The position numbers were made by a program, and so were the translations under genes. DNA of 64,000 nucleotides from contig CAMTOQ010000001.1 of assembly GCA_947074205.1 (NCBI GenBank), positions 62,001 to 126,000 of the forward strand. Direction: 5' to 3'. This document shows positions 8,689-18,476 of this stretch, piece after piece. Source of the stretch: an uncultured Bacteroides sp. Lineage in GTDB: Bacteria; Bacteroidota; Bacteroidia; Bacteroidales; Bacteroidaceae. How positions within the stretch are numbered: the first letter of the stretch is position 1; each line of letters opens with the position of its first letter. Under the pieces are notes generated by a model, which saw only the letters and a list, made by a program, of their open reading frames with translations, searched no databases and had not been told where the DNA came from.

Positions 8689-10542
8689 TTAATCCTCCAT
8701 AATTTTAGTAAATGCTTCTACAAGTTCGGCTGTCACAAAAGGTTGACCTTTCACTTCGTTGAACTGGTTTAGTTCCACTCCAGGCACGCTCATGCGCAAG
8801 TAACCCGCAAACTGACCTAAGTTTTGTTCGGCCACTACAATCTTTTTGTACTTCTTCAAGATATCAGCCGTGTTGGTTGGTAGTGGGTTGATGTATTGGA
8901 ATTGCGCCAATGCCACCTTCTTGCCTGCTGCACGAAGATCGTCCATCGCAGCGTGAAGGTTACCATAAGTACCACCCCATCCCACGATCAACAAATCTGC
9001 ATCTTCTACATCACCCACAACTTCTTGTTGAGGAATGTATTGTGCGATGCGGTCCACCTTAGCTTGACGCAAACGAGTCATCAAGTCGTGGTTTTCAGGA
9101 TCGGTAGAGATTGCACCTGTCTTATCATCTTTCTCCAAACCACCTATGCGATGCGTAAAGCCTTCTGTACCTGGTACTGCCCAATAGCGAGCACCGTTTT
9201 CAGGGTTGCGTTGAAATGGAGTCCAACTTCCTTGCATATCGGGAGTCACATAAGGAGGAGTGATAGATGGAGCTTTCTCCAAATTGGGCAAATGCCATGC
9301 AGCCGATCCGTTTGCGATGAAAGCATCTGTAAGCAACACCACAGGAGTCATGTGCTCTACAGCTATCTTACAAGCCATATAGGCCGAATCGAAGCAGTTG
9401 GTTGGCGAAGTAGCAGCAATCACCGGCATAGGGCTTTCGCCATTACGACCATAAAGAGCTTGCAACAAGTCACCTTGTTCCGACTTAGTAGGAAGACCGG
9501 TAGATGGACCACCACGTTGCACGTTCACCACCACCAATGGTAGCTCGGCAATCACAGCAAGGTTCATCGCTTCACTTTTAAGACATACACCAGGGCCCGA
9601 AGTAGTGGTGACAGCCAAATTTCCTGCAAATGCAGCACCTACAGCCGATGCACATCCCGCAATTTCGTCTTCGCACTGCACAGTTTTCACACCAAGCGAT
9701 TTGTGTTTCGCCAATTCGTGTAGAATATCTGTAGCAGGAGTGATAGGGTAAGAACCGAGATAAAGAGGAAGACCTGCTTTCTCGGCAGCAGCTATCATAC
9801 CATAAGCAGTAGCTTTATTGCCATTAATATCTGTATAAAGACCTTTAGCCTTTTGTTCTTTGCTTTCTATGCGATAGGTCGATGTAGAAGCGTGCGTATT
9901 TGCACCATAGTTATAACCATCGTTCAACACCTTAATGTTGGCCTCGGCAATAGCAGGTTTTTTAGCGAATTTCTCGCGAAGCATCTCCTCTGCAATCTTC
10001 ACATCACGGTTGAACAACCAGCACACTAAGCCTAGTGCAAACATATTTTTGCAGCGAAGCATCCCTTTGTTGTCCAATCCAGAGTCTTTCAGACTCTCTT
10101 TACACATCGACGAAATGGGAACTTCAAGCACATCTTGTTTCACACCCAACTCCTCGAAAGGCTGATCGGTTTTGAACAATGCTTTTTCCAAATCTTTGGC
10201 AGTAAACGAGTCCGAATCGGTAATTACCAAACCATCTGCCGCACAAAACTTGATTTGTGTCTTAAGTGCTGCAGGGTTCATCGCTACCAATACGTTGCAA
10301 AGATCGCCCGGTGTATACACTTTATCGGCACCAATATGTACTTGGAAACCCGATACACCTGTCAACGAGCCTTGTGGGGCACGGATATCTGCCGGATAGT
10401 CGGGGAATGTACAAATGTCGTTTCCTACATTTGCCGACACGTTCGAGAAGATGTTACCGGCCAACTGCATACCGTCGCCCGAGTCGCCCGAGAAGCGAAC
10501 TACCACATCATTCAATTCTTTAACCATCATTTCGTCTGCCAT
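8689..10542 (-). CDS. 2-oxoacid:ferredoxin oxidoreductase subunit alpha (gamma-alpha fusion)
   Basis: 617 aa; N-terminal gamma domain (VRFSGDSGDGMQLAGNIFS), then YPITPATDILHELA and TTTSGPGVCLKSEAMNLA. Confidence 0.93.
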   Translation of the reverse strand: MADEMMVKELNDVVVRFSGDSGDGMQLAGNIFSNVSANVGNDICTFPDYPADIRAPQGSLTGVSGFQVHIGADKVYTPGDLCNVLVAMNPAALKTQIKFCAADGLVITDSDSFTAKDLEKALFKTDQPFEELGVKQDVLEVPISSMCKESLKDSGLDNKGMLRCKNMFALGLVCWLFNRDVKIAEEMLREKFAKKPAIAEANIKVLNDGYNYGANTHASTSTYRIESKEQKAKGLYTDINGNKATAYGMIAAAEKAGLPLYLGSYPITPATDILHELAKHKSLGVKTVQCEDEIAGCASAVGAAFAGNLAVTTTSGPGVCLKSEAMNLAVIAELPLVVVNVQRGGPSTGLPTKSEQGDLLQALYGRNGESPMPVIAATSPTNCFDSAYMACKIAVEHMTPVVLLTDAFIANGSAAWHLPNLEKAPSITPPYVTPDMQGSWTPFQRNPENGARYWAVPGTEGFTHRIGGLEKDDKTGAISTDPENHDLMTRLRQAKVDRIAQYIPQQEVVGDVEDADLLIVGWGGTYGNLHAAMDDLRAAGKKVALAQFQYINPLPTNTADILKKYKKIVVAEQNLGQFAGYLRMSVPGVELNQFNEVKGQPFVTAELVEAFTKIMED

Positions 10543-10989
10543 ATTTTCTTTCTATAATTTAATTCAAAAGACAAAATCATACCTATTTTCAAAGGGCTAT
10601 CGCTGGAGGGGTTTTCTAGTGGACCACAGCCGGCAATAGCTGCACTATGAAGAGCGGCAAAGTTCGCAAACTTTAACGAGTTTGCAAAACTTTTATAGTT
10701 ATATCTGATAGAACATAACAAAAAGATAGAAACACATCTATATTATTGAATTGCAGACAGAAAGAATACAGAAAGAGCACCAACAGACACCTTAAATTAT
10801 ACCTTTTTGACAGCACTAGATTCGACTAAAAGTAACTTTATAGAGTCTCAGCATTGAATAAACATTCTATTTTGTTACAATTAGACAGAAATAGAGCTTT
10901 ATCTGTAAGAAATAACATAAATAAAGTAACAAATAGAGAAGAATGTAAACATTCAACTTTTAAATAGGACTCAAATTGTAAAGATTGGG

Positions 10990-11020
10990 TTTGGTGAATA
11001 GATATATTGAAGTATATTTG
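10990..11020 (+). promoter_or_regulatory. Bacteroides-type promoter for tRNA-Arg
   Basis: TTTG (10990-10993) - N19 - TATATTTG (11013-11020), matching the -33/-7 consensus upstream of the tRNA. Confidence 0.75.
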
Positions 11021-11045
11021 CATCACAATCCATCACGGATAATGG

Positions 11046-11117
11046 GGCCTTGTAGTTCAACGGATAGAATAGAAGTTTCCTAAACTTTAGATAGGGGTTC
11101 GATTCCCCTCGGGGCTA
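11046..11117 (+). tRNA. tRNA-Arg (anticodon CCT)
   Basis: Manual fold: acceptor GGCCTTG/CGGGGCT, D-stem GTTC/GAAT, anticodon arm GAAGT-TTCCTAA-ACTTT, T-arm AGGGG-TTCGATT-CCCCT, discriminator A. Confidence 0.9.
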
Positions 11118-11128
11118 CTAAAGCAAGA

Positions 11129-11158
11129 AGTCTGCTTACTTTTAAGCAGGCTTTTTTT
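11129..11158 (+). terminator. Rho-independent terminator after tRNA
   Basis: GTCTGCTTA...TAAGCAGGC followed by TTTTTTT. Confidence 0.8.
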
Positions 11159-11215
11159 GTACACCCATACTCCGTTTGGTAGCCAGCCGTGGTCACCAAC
11201 CTAGCAAGCCCTTGC

Positions 11216-11263
11216 CACCGTGGTGAGTAGCCCTTGCCAGCACGGTGAGTAGCCCTTGCTACC
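11216..11263. repeat. Intergenic palindromic repeat, copy B
   Basis: CACCGTGGTGAGTAGCCCTTGCCAGCACGGTGAGTAGCCCTTGCTACC; 46/48 identical to copy A at 1893-1940. Confidence 0.8.
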
Positions 11264-11361
11264 AGCCCATATATAAACAGCTGATTATCAGATACAGAAA
11301 AGCGAACCTACACAAGTACTCCTTGCCTAGATTCGCTTTATATATTATATATAGGTAGAGA

Positions 11362-12729
11362 TTACACCACTTCGCCCTTCAAGGTAGCCGATGATGCTTC
11401 GGTGATGCGCACATTCACCAAGTCGCCAATACGGTGTGTATCTCTGTCGAACACCACCACACGGTTTTGCTCGGTACGGCCAAAGAGTTGCTCGCGCGAA
11501 CGCTTCGACACACCTTCTACCAATACTTCGTAGGTATGACCGATGCAACGCTGGTTGGCTTCGGCAGACAGACGACCTTGGAGAGCGATAATCTCGTTGA
11601 GGCGGCGCACCTTTACATCTTCCGGAACGTTGTCTTCTAAGTGCTTAGAAGCGTAGGTACCTGGACGCTCGGAGTATTTAAACATGAATGCTGAATCGTA
11701 TCCGCAGATTTCCATCAACGACAAAGATTCTTGGTGATCTTCTTCTGTTTCCGAGTGGAAACCGGCAAAGATGTCGGTAGACAAACCACAATCGGGCACG
11801 ATGCGTTTGATGGCCTCCATACGCTCTAGATACCACTCGCGCGTATATTTGCGGTTCATCAGTTTAAGAATACGCGAACTACCACTTTGCACCGGCAGGT
11901 GGATAAACTTACACACGTTGGGCACATCGGCAATAACATGTAGTGTTTCGTCGCTCATGTCTTTGGGGTGCGATGTAGTGAAACGCACACGCATACTTGG
12001 CACAGCCTCTGCCACAAGGCGAAGGAGTTGAGAGAAGTTTACTGTTGTACCGTCTTCTTTTTCGAAAAGATAAGAGTTTACATTCTGACCTAGCAGAGTT
12101 ACCTCTTTGTAGCCTTTTGCCTGAAGGTCGTTCACCTCGTTAAGGATGCTCTCTACGTCGCGGCTACGCTCGCGGCCACGTGTGTAGGGCACAATACAGT
12201 AGGTACAGAAGTTGTTACATCCACGCATGATAGATACAAAACCTGAGATGCGATTACCGTGCATACGCTTGGGCAACACATCGCGATAGGTTTCTGTAGT
12301 AGACAGATCGACATTGATAGCCTTCTCGCCCGACTCTACGGCAGCCACCAACTCGGGCAGACTAAGGTAGGCATCAGGACCCACAACCAAGTCTACATTG
12401 TGATTGTTGATAAGATCATCTTTCACACGTTCGGCCATACAGCCTAATACACCAATAATCAGCTTACGCCCTTTGCGGCGCATAGCGTGAAATTGTGCCA
12501 AACGGCTTAAAATCTTTTGCTCGGCATTGTCGCGTACTGAGCAGGTATTAAGAAACACTGCATCAGCCTCTTCTAGCGTGTCAGCCATATCGTAGCCTGC
12601 CATTTGCATCACCGAGGCAATCACCTCACTATCTGCCACATTCATCTGGCAGCCATACGTTTCGATAAACAGTTTCTTGTTTTCTCCAGCAGTCGCGGAT
12701 TTAAAGTCCGCTCCCGAAATTTCGTTCAT
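11362..12729 (-). CDS. miaB: tRNA-2-methylthio-N6-dimethylallyladenosine synthase
   Basis: 455 aa; KLFIETYGCQMNVADSE and the radical-SAM motif RGCNNFCTYCIVPYTRGRERSR. Confidence 0.96.
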   Translation of the reverse strand: MNEISGADFKSATAGENKKLFIETYGCQMNVADSEVIASVMQMAGYDMADTLEEADAVFLNTCSVRDNAEQKILSRLAQFHAMRRKGRKLIIGVLGCMAERVKDDLINNHNVDLVVGPDAYLSLPELVAAVESGEKAINVDLSTTETYRDVLPKRMHGNRISGFVSIMRGCNNFCTYCIVPYTRGRERSRDVESILNEVNDLQAKGYKEVTLLGQNVNSYLFEKEDGTTVNFSQLLRLVAEAVPSMRVRFTTSHPKDMSDETLHVIADVPNVCKFIHLPVQSGSSRILKLMNRKYTREWYLERMEAIKRIVPDCGLSTDIFAGFHSETEEDHQESLSLMEICGYDSAFMFKYSERPGTYASKHLEDNVPEDVKVRRLNEIIALQGRLSAEANQRCIGHTYEVLVEGVSKRSREQLFGRTEQNRVVVFDRDTHRIGDLVNVRITEASSATLKGEVV

Positions 12730-13067
12730 AACTATATTATATTAAGCGATTAAAATGGATGCAAAGATAGAGTAAAGCAAGCAAAAGACGAGTTTTAGTA
12801 TAGGAAAATGAGTTAAAAGGAATAGGCCATAAACACCAACCTTAATAATAGTTAATAATTTAATCTTTTTTATATGTATTTTTTGTTAATACAATTTAAA
12901 TAACCACATTTGTGATGTGAAAGAAACATTTGATTTTTTCATAGTTAAGGTTTAGGTTAAAAAATTAAAGGGGAGCTGTGAAGCTGCCCTTTTTTATTTG
13001 TACATATATTTGCACAGTTCCAATTTTATTAATTATCTTTGGGCAAATCATTAAAAAAGATTGGACT

Positions 13068-13433
13068 ATGGACGACTTACTTGGCTATCTCGTGCTCGCT
13101 TTATTCATTGGTTTTTCCGTATTTTCCGAAATTCGCAAAAAAGCCAAAGAGAAGAAAAGTGTACCTCATCCTGATAGTCATCCATCCACTTTCGAATCTT
13201 CATTGGAGACGAAGACCTCAATATCGCCACCACAGAATGAGAAGAGACGCGACCACTATCGCCCTCTTTGCGACAACACTTCCACTATGCCCCAAAAGCC
13301 GCAGCCATCTAAAAACTGTATGGAAGATCGATCTGATGTGAACTCTAGTGGCTCATCTCCCTACACCATTTCATCGGCCGAAGAGGCACGCCGCGCCATC
13401 ATCTGGTCCGAGGTATTTAGACGAAAATATTAA
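13068..13433 (+). CDS. Small membrane-anchored hypothetical protein
   Basis: ATG at 13068 (MDDLLGYLVLALFIGFSVFSEIRKKAKEKK): one TM helix and a charged tail. The track start (12978) is also possible. Confidence 0.5.
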   Translation: MDDLLGYLVLALFIGFSVFSEIRKKAKEKKSVPHPDSHPSTFESSLETKTSISPPQNEKRRDHYRPLCDNTSTMPQKPQPSKNCMEDRSDVNSSGSSPYTISSAEEARRAIIWSEVFRRKY

Positions 13434-13467
13434 CCCTTACTTTTACCGATAAATATATTCCAAACTT

Positions 13468-14964
13468 ATGTCATTCAGAATTATATCGGCAGCCGAAGCT
13501 GCAAGCCTTGTACAACATGGCAACAACATTGGACTAAGCGGGTTTACGCCCGCAGGAACGCCAAAAGCCGTAACAGCAGAAATAGCAAAGATAGCAGAAG
13601 CAGAACACACAAAAGGTAACCCTTACCAAATCAGTATATTTACCGGTGCATCTACCGGCGACTCTTGCGACGGTGTATTGGCACGTGCCAAAGCCATCCG
13701 TTATCGTGCTCCCTACACCACCAACCCCGATTTTCGTAAAGCCGTGAATGGCGGTGAGATTGCTTATAACGACATTCATCTTTCGCAGATGGCACAAGAG
13801 TTGCGCTATGGCTTCTTGGGCAAGATAGACCTTGCTATTATTGAAGCATGCGAGGTAACTGCAGATGGCAAAATCTATCTGACAGCAGCTGGTGGTATTG
13901 CTCCTACCCTCTGCCAAATGGCCGACCGCATCATTATCGAGCTCAACTCGGCTCATAGCAAACAAATGATGGGTCTGCATGATGTATACCAACCACTAGA
14001 CCCTCCTTACCGTCGCGAGATTCCTATTTATAAGGCTAGCGACCGCATTGGTACTCCTTATATTCAGGTTGATCCTCGTAAGATTGTGGGTATAGTCGAA
14101 ACCAACCTACCCGATGAAGCTCGCGACTTCGCCAGCTCAGACCCGGTGACCGATCAGATTGGGCAAAATGTGGCCGACTTCCTATTAAGCGATATGAGAG
14201 CCGGACGTATTCCTTCTAGCTTCTTGCCATTGCAATCGGGTGTGGGAAACATCGCCAACGCTGTGCTAGGTGCACTAGGCCGCGAACAGGCCATCCCCGC
14301 CTTCGAAATGTATACCGAAGTGATTCAAAACTCGGTAATCGACCTGATTCGTGCTGGACGCGTTAAGTTTGGTAGTACTTGCTCATTGACGGTGACTAAC
14401 GACTGTCTACAAGGCATCTATGACGATATGGATTTCTTCCGCGACAAGCTAATGCTTCGTCCTTCCGAGATATCTAACAACCCAGAAGTGGTACGCCGAC
14501 TAGGTGTTATCTCAATGAATACTGCTATCGAGGTTGACCTTTACGGTAATGTCAACTCTACTCATATCACAGGTACCAAGATGATGAACGGTATTGGTGG
14601 TTCGGGCGACTTCACTCGTAATGCTTATATCTCAATCTTCACCTGCCCATCGCTAGCGAAAAATGGAGCTATCAGCTCTATCGTTCCTATGGTGTCGCAC
14701 GAAGATCACAGCGAGCACTCGGTAAAAATCATCATCACCGAGCAAGGTGTAGCCGACCTTCGTGGCAAGAGCCCCAAGGAACGCGCCGCAGCTATCATTG
14801 AAAACTGTGCTCACCCTGCCTACAAGGAGATTCTTTGGGACTATTTGAAGATTGCGGGCAATCGTGCTCAGACTCCACATGCCATTCAGGCAGCCTTGGG
14901 TATGCACGCCGAGCTTGGACGCAGTGGCGATATGCGCAACATCGATTGGGCAGCTTTTAAATAA
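13468..14964 (+). CDS. Acetyl-CoA hydrolase / succinyl-CoA:acetate CoA-transferase family
   Basis: 498 aa; GLSGFTPAGTPKAV and GIGGSGDFTRNAYISIFTCPS; class I CoA transferase signatures. Confidence 0.93.
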   Translation: MSFRIISAAEAASLVQHGNNIGLSGFTPAGTPKAVTAEIAKIAEAEHTKGNPYQISIFTGASTGDSCDGVLARAKAIRYRAPYTTNPDFRKAVNGGEIAYNDIHLSQMAQELRYGFLGKIDLAIIEACEVTADGKIYLTAAGGIAPTLCQMADRIIIELNSAHSKQMMGLHDVYQPLDPPYRREIPIYKASDRIGTPYIQVDPRKIVGIVETNLPDEARDFASSDPVTDQIGQNVADFLLSDMRAGRIPSSFLPLQSGVGNIANAVLGALGREQAIPAFEMYTEVIQNSVIDLIRAGRVKFGSTCSLTVTNDCLQGIYDDMDFFRDKLMLRPSEISNNPEVVRRLGVISMNTAIEVDLYGNVNSTHITGTKMMNGIGGSGDFTRNAYISIFTCPSLAKNGAISSIVPMVSHEDHSEHSVKIIITEQGVADLRGKSPKERAAAIIENCAHPAYKEILWDYLKIAGNRAQTPHAIQAALGMHAELGRSGDMRNIDWAAFK

Positions 14965-14993
14965 GCCTCAACGCTAAAACAGTATACAGTTCA

Positions 14994-15031
14994 ACAGCCC
15001 CGTTTGCGCCCCACGGCATAGACGGGGCTGT
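14994..15031 (+). terminator. Hairpin terminator
   Basis: ACAGCCCCGT...ACGGGGCTGT followed by TT-rich sequence. Confidence 0.7.
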
Positions 15032-15108
15032 TTGCATTTCTATAAATAAGTGCTCTGATAGCAACACTGTTTTTAATAGACTGATAAACATATAACACCT
15101 TAAAGAAT

Positions 15109-15288
15109 ATGGAGAAGAAAGACGATAGGATAGAAGAAGAACAAGCTTTCGACGAAATGGAAACCACACCTCTTACCGAGGAAGAGGAGAAACTGCGCAA
15201 CGCACGCGCGCTAAAAATGCTAGGTATACCTCCCAATATCATTGAAGAGGTTCTAGGTATAAGCAATGAAGATCTAGATATATTTTAA
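15109..15288 (+). CDS. Small acidic conserved-looking protein (59 aa), not in ORF track
   Basis: ATG to TAA: MEKKDDRIEEEQAFDEMETTPLTEEEEKLRNARALKMLGIPPNIIEEVLGISNEDLDIF. Confidence 0.5.
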   Translation: MEKKDDRIEEEQAFDEMETTPLTEEEEKLRNARALKMLGIPPNIIEEVLGISNEDLDIF

Positions 15289-15435
15289 ACTTTCTAAGCA
15301 AACGGGGCTTCCAACTATCATTCTGATAGAATCGAGCTCTCACAGTCTATTTTTCACGACAATTTGTAAGGTTTCAACAGTAGAAATACTATATTTGTGT
15401 ATAACAATAATAGTATTCTAATAACGAGTAGAGTT

Positions 15436-17496
15436 ATGATTACCAAAGAACTACTTCAGCCCAATAGCATTGTGGTGGTGGGTGCCTCCAACAACATACA
15501 AAAGCCCGGAGGCGCCATACTTAGAAACCTTATCCATGGAGGTTACAAGGGGGAGCTACGCGCCGTTAATCCCAAGGAAACCGAAGTGCAGGGCGTACCA
15601 TCGTTTGCCAATGCCAACGATATACCACGCACCGACCTGGCTATTCTTGCTATACCGGCAGCGATGTGTCCCGATGTAGCAGAGACACTGGTCAGCCAAA
15701 AAGGGGTGAAGGCAGTTATCATTCTATCGGCCGGATTTGGCGAAGAAACGCACGAAGGGGCCTTACTCGAAGAACGTATCCTCCAAACCGTGAATCAATA
15801 TGGGGCGGCACTGATTGGTCCCAACTGTATCGGCATGATGAACACCTATCACCACAGTGTGTTCAGTCAGCCCATCCCCAACCTCAATGCAAAGGGAGCA
15901 GACCTAATCTCAAGCTCCGGCGCTACAGCGGTATTTATCATGGAGAGTGCGGTAACTAAAGGGCTTCAGTTCAACTCTGTGTGGTCGGTGGGCAATGCCA
16001 AACAGATTGGTGTGGAAGAAGTGCTGGAGTATATGGACACCAACTTCAACCCCGAAACCGATTCGAAGATCAAACTACTCTACATAGAAAGCATAAGCGA
16101 CCCCGACCGTTTGCTTATCCATGCCTCATCCCTCATAAAGAAAGGATGCAAGATAGCAGCCATTAAAGCAGGGAGCTCGGAGAGTGGTAGCCGCGCTGCT
16201 TCCTCTCATACAGGAGCCATCGCCAGCTCGGACTCCGCTGTCGAGGCCTTATTCCGTAAAGCAGGTATTGTGCGCTGTTTCTCACGCGAGGAGCTTACTA
16301 CCGTGGGGTGTATCTTCACTCTGCCACAGCTGCATGGCAAGAACTTTGCCATTGTAACTCACGCAGGCGGACCGGGTGTGATGCTGACCGATGCGCTTAG
16401 CAAAGGCGGACTCAACGTACCGCCTATTGAAGGCAAAGCGGCCATGGAACTAAAATCAAAACTGTTTCCGGGCGCCTCGGTAGCCAACCCCATCGATATT
16501 CTAGCCACTGGCACACCCGAGCATCTTCGTCTTTGCATTGACTACTGCGAAGAACGATTCGACAATATAGACGCCATCATGGCTATATTTGGCACACCGG
16601 GATTGGTAACCATGTTCGATATGTATGATGTGTTGCACGAGAAGATGCAGACGTGCCACAAACCTATCTTCCCTATTCTCCCCTCAATAAACACTGCAGG
16701 GGCCGAAGTGGCAGAGTTTCTAGCCAAAGGTCACGTCAACTTTGCAGATGAGGTGACATTGGGTACAGCCTTGACACGCATCATCAATTCGCCTCAACCT
16801 GCCGCCAACGAAATTGAACTTTTTGGGGTAGATGTGCCACGCATACGCCGCATCATAGATAGCATTGAAGAAAACGGTTATATAGAGCCTAGCCTTGTCA
16901 ATGCACTGCTCAACGCTGCAGGTATCCCTATGGTGGAGGAGTTTGTATCTGCTAATAAAGAAGATATTATAGGTTTTGCTCACCGTTGCGGCTACCCTGT
17001 AGTGGCAAAAGTAGTGGGCCCTATACATAAGTCGGACGTGGGTGGTGTGGTGCTCAACATCATTAGCGATGAACACTTAGCTTTGGAGTTCGACCGTATG
17101 ATGCAGCTACCGGAGGCACGTGCCATCTTAGTGCAACCCATGCTAAAAGGCACAGAACTATTTATAGGCGCCAAATATGAGGAGAAGTTTGGCCACGTGG
17201 TACTTTGTGGACTGGGCGGCATCTTTGTAGAGGTGCTCAAGGACGTATCTTCGGGGCTTGCGCCGCTCTCTTACGAGGAGGCCTATTCTATGATCCACTC
17301 GCTACGTGCCTATAAGATTATTCAAGGCACACGCGGCCAAGAAGGGGTAAACGAAGCACAGTTTGCCGAGATCATTGTACGCTTATCTACACTGTTGCGT
17401 TTTGCAACAGAGATAAAAGAGATGGATATCAATCCGCTGCTAGCCAACGAGAAGCGAGTAGTAGCAGTAGATGCACGTATCCGTATAGAAAAGTAA
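15436..17496 (+). CDS. Acyl/acetyl-CoA synthetase, ADP(NDP)-forming, alpha-beta fusion
   Basis: ATG at 15436 (MITKELLQPNSIVVVGASNN). CoA-binding domain, SSHTGAIASSDSAVEALFRKAG, and C-terminal ATP-grasp (GYPVVAKVVGPIHKSDVGGVVL). Confidence 0.93.
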   Translation: MITKELLQPNSIVVVGASNNIQKPGGAILRNLIHGGYKGELRAVNPKETEVQGVPSFANANDIPRTDLAILAIPAAMCPDVAETLVSQKGVKAVIILSAGFGEETHEGALLEERILQTVNQYGAALIGPNCIGMMNTYHHSVFSQPIPNLNAKGADLISSSGATAVFIMESAVTKGLQFNSVWSVGNAKQIGVEEVLEYMDTNFNPETDSKIKLLYIESISDPDRLLIHASSLIKKGCKIAAIKAGSSESGSRAASSHTGAIASSDSAVEALFRKAGIVRCFSREELTTVGCIFTLPQLHGKNFAIVTHAGGPGVMLTDALSKGGLNVPPIEGKAAMELKSKLFPGASVANPIDILATGTPEHLRLCIDYCEERFDNIDAIMAIFGTPGLVTMFDMYDVLHEKMQTCHKPIFPILPSINTAGAEVAEFLAKGHVNFADEVTLGTALTRIINSPQPAANEIELFGVDVPRIRRIIDSIEENGYIEPSLVNALLNAAGIPMVEEFVSANKEDIIGFAHRCGYPVVAKVVGPIHKSDVGGVVLNIISDEHLALEFDRMMQLPEARAILVQPMLKGTELFIGAKYEEKFGHVVLCGLGGIFVEVLKDVSSGLAPLSYEEAYSMIHSLRAYKIIQGTRGQEGVNEAQFAEIIVRLSTLLRFATEIKEMDINPLLANEKRVVAVDARIRIEK

Positions 17497-17519
17497 ACGG
17501 TAGTTTTATTAGGGGAGTC

Positions 17520-18449
17520 TTATAAGATGTGCATACTACGCACATCAGCCTCATCACGGTTGAGTTGTTCGGCCAATTGGTCCAACGAATCAAACTTCAC
17601 TTCGGAGCGGATGTAGTAAATGAACTCTACACGCAACGATTTGTTGTAAAGGTCGCCCGAGAAGTCGAGCAGATGCACCTCTATGGTGAGATGAGAGTCA
17701 TTGTCCAATGTAGGGCGGTGACCTATATTGAGCATACCTGCATACTTTTCACCATCTGCTAGGGTAACACGCACCGCATACACACCATCGGCAGGTATCA
17801 GTTTCCGTGGATGATCTACTGCAAGGTTGGCTGTAGGGAAGCCTATTTTGCGTCCTATCTGGTAACCACTTGTCACAGTGCCATCCAAATAATAAGCATA
17901 GCCCAGCGCACAGTTGGCCTCATCAATGCGTCCCGAAAGCAAGGCTTGGCGTACATAAGAGGAACTAACCTGTACCTCATCCAGACTATAAGCCGGAGTT
18001 TGGAGCACCTCCATGCCCATCTCCCTGCCATAGCGACAGTAGTCATCAAACCCTTCGCTACGCCCACAGCCAAAACGGTGATCGTGACCAATAAGCAGAC
18101 TTCGCACACCACATTGGTGGTAGAGCACCTCCTCCATAAACCGTTTAGCGGAAAGTGCCGCCATATCCTTAGTAAAAGGAAGCACCACCACATAGTCCAC
18201 CCCCGTCTGTTCGAGCAGTTCGAGCTTCTCGGCCGTGGTAGTAAGTAGGTGCAGATCGAAGTCAGGGTTCATCACTTGCCTAGGGTGCTGCGCAAAGGTG
18301 ATAAGCATAGACGAAAGTCCGGCAGCGGCAGCCTGACGGCGCACGGTATCGATGAGAAAGCGGTGTCCGCTATGCACCCCATCAAAAAAGCCAATAGTAG
18401 CTATACTAAGTACATCCGGACTGGCAGGCAGGTGATCTATTACTTTCAT
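17520..18449 (-). CDS. ribF: Bifunctional riboflavin kinase / FAD synthetase
   Basis: 309 aa; TIGFFDGVHSGHRFLI, LIGHDHRFGCGR and GRKIGFPTANL. Confidence 0.95.
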   Translation of the reverse strand: MKVIDHLPASPDVLSIATIGFFDGVHSGHRFLIDTVRRQAAAAGLSSMLITFAQHPRQVMNPDFDLHLLTTTAEKLELLEQTGVDYVVVLPFTKDMAALSAKRFMEEVLYHQCGVRSLLIGHDHRFGCGRSEGFDDYCRYGREMGMEVLQTPAYSLDEVQVSSSYVRQALLSGRIDEANCALGYAYYLDGTVTSGYQIGRKIGFPTANLAVDHPRKLIPADGVYAVRVTLADGEKYAGMLNIGHRPTLDNDSHLTIEVHLLDFSGDLYNKSLRVEFIYYIRSEVKFDSLDQLAEQLNRDEADVRSMHIL

Positions 18450-18476
18450 TCGTCTATATTATTGGTAGGGTTGAGA

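Noticed and set aside
8896-9543. 215-aa ORF on + strand
   Set aside because: Antisense to the well-supported oxidoreductase alpha gene; no recognisable motif.
13534-13992. 152-aa minus-strand ORF
   Set aside because: Antisense inside the CoA-transferase gene; composition typical of a shadow ORF.
15340-15435. Canonical promoter for the acyl-CoA synthetase
   Set aside because: TATATTTG at 15390-15397 is present, but the upstream TTTG is 23 nt away, outside the usual spacing; not called.
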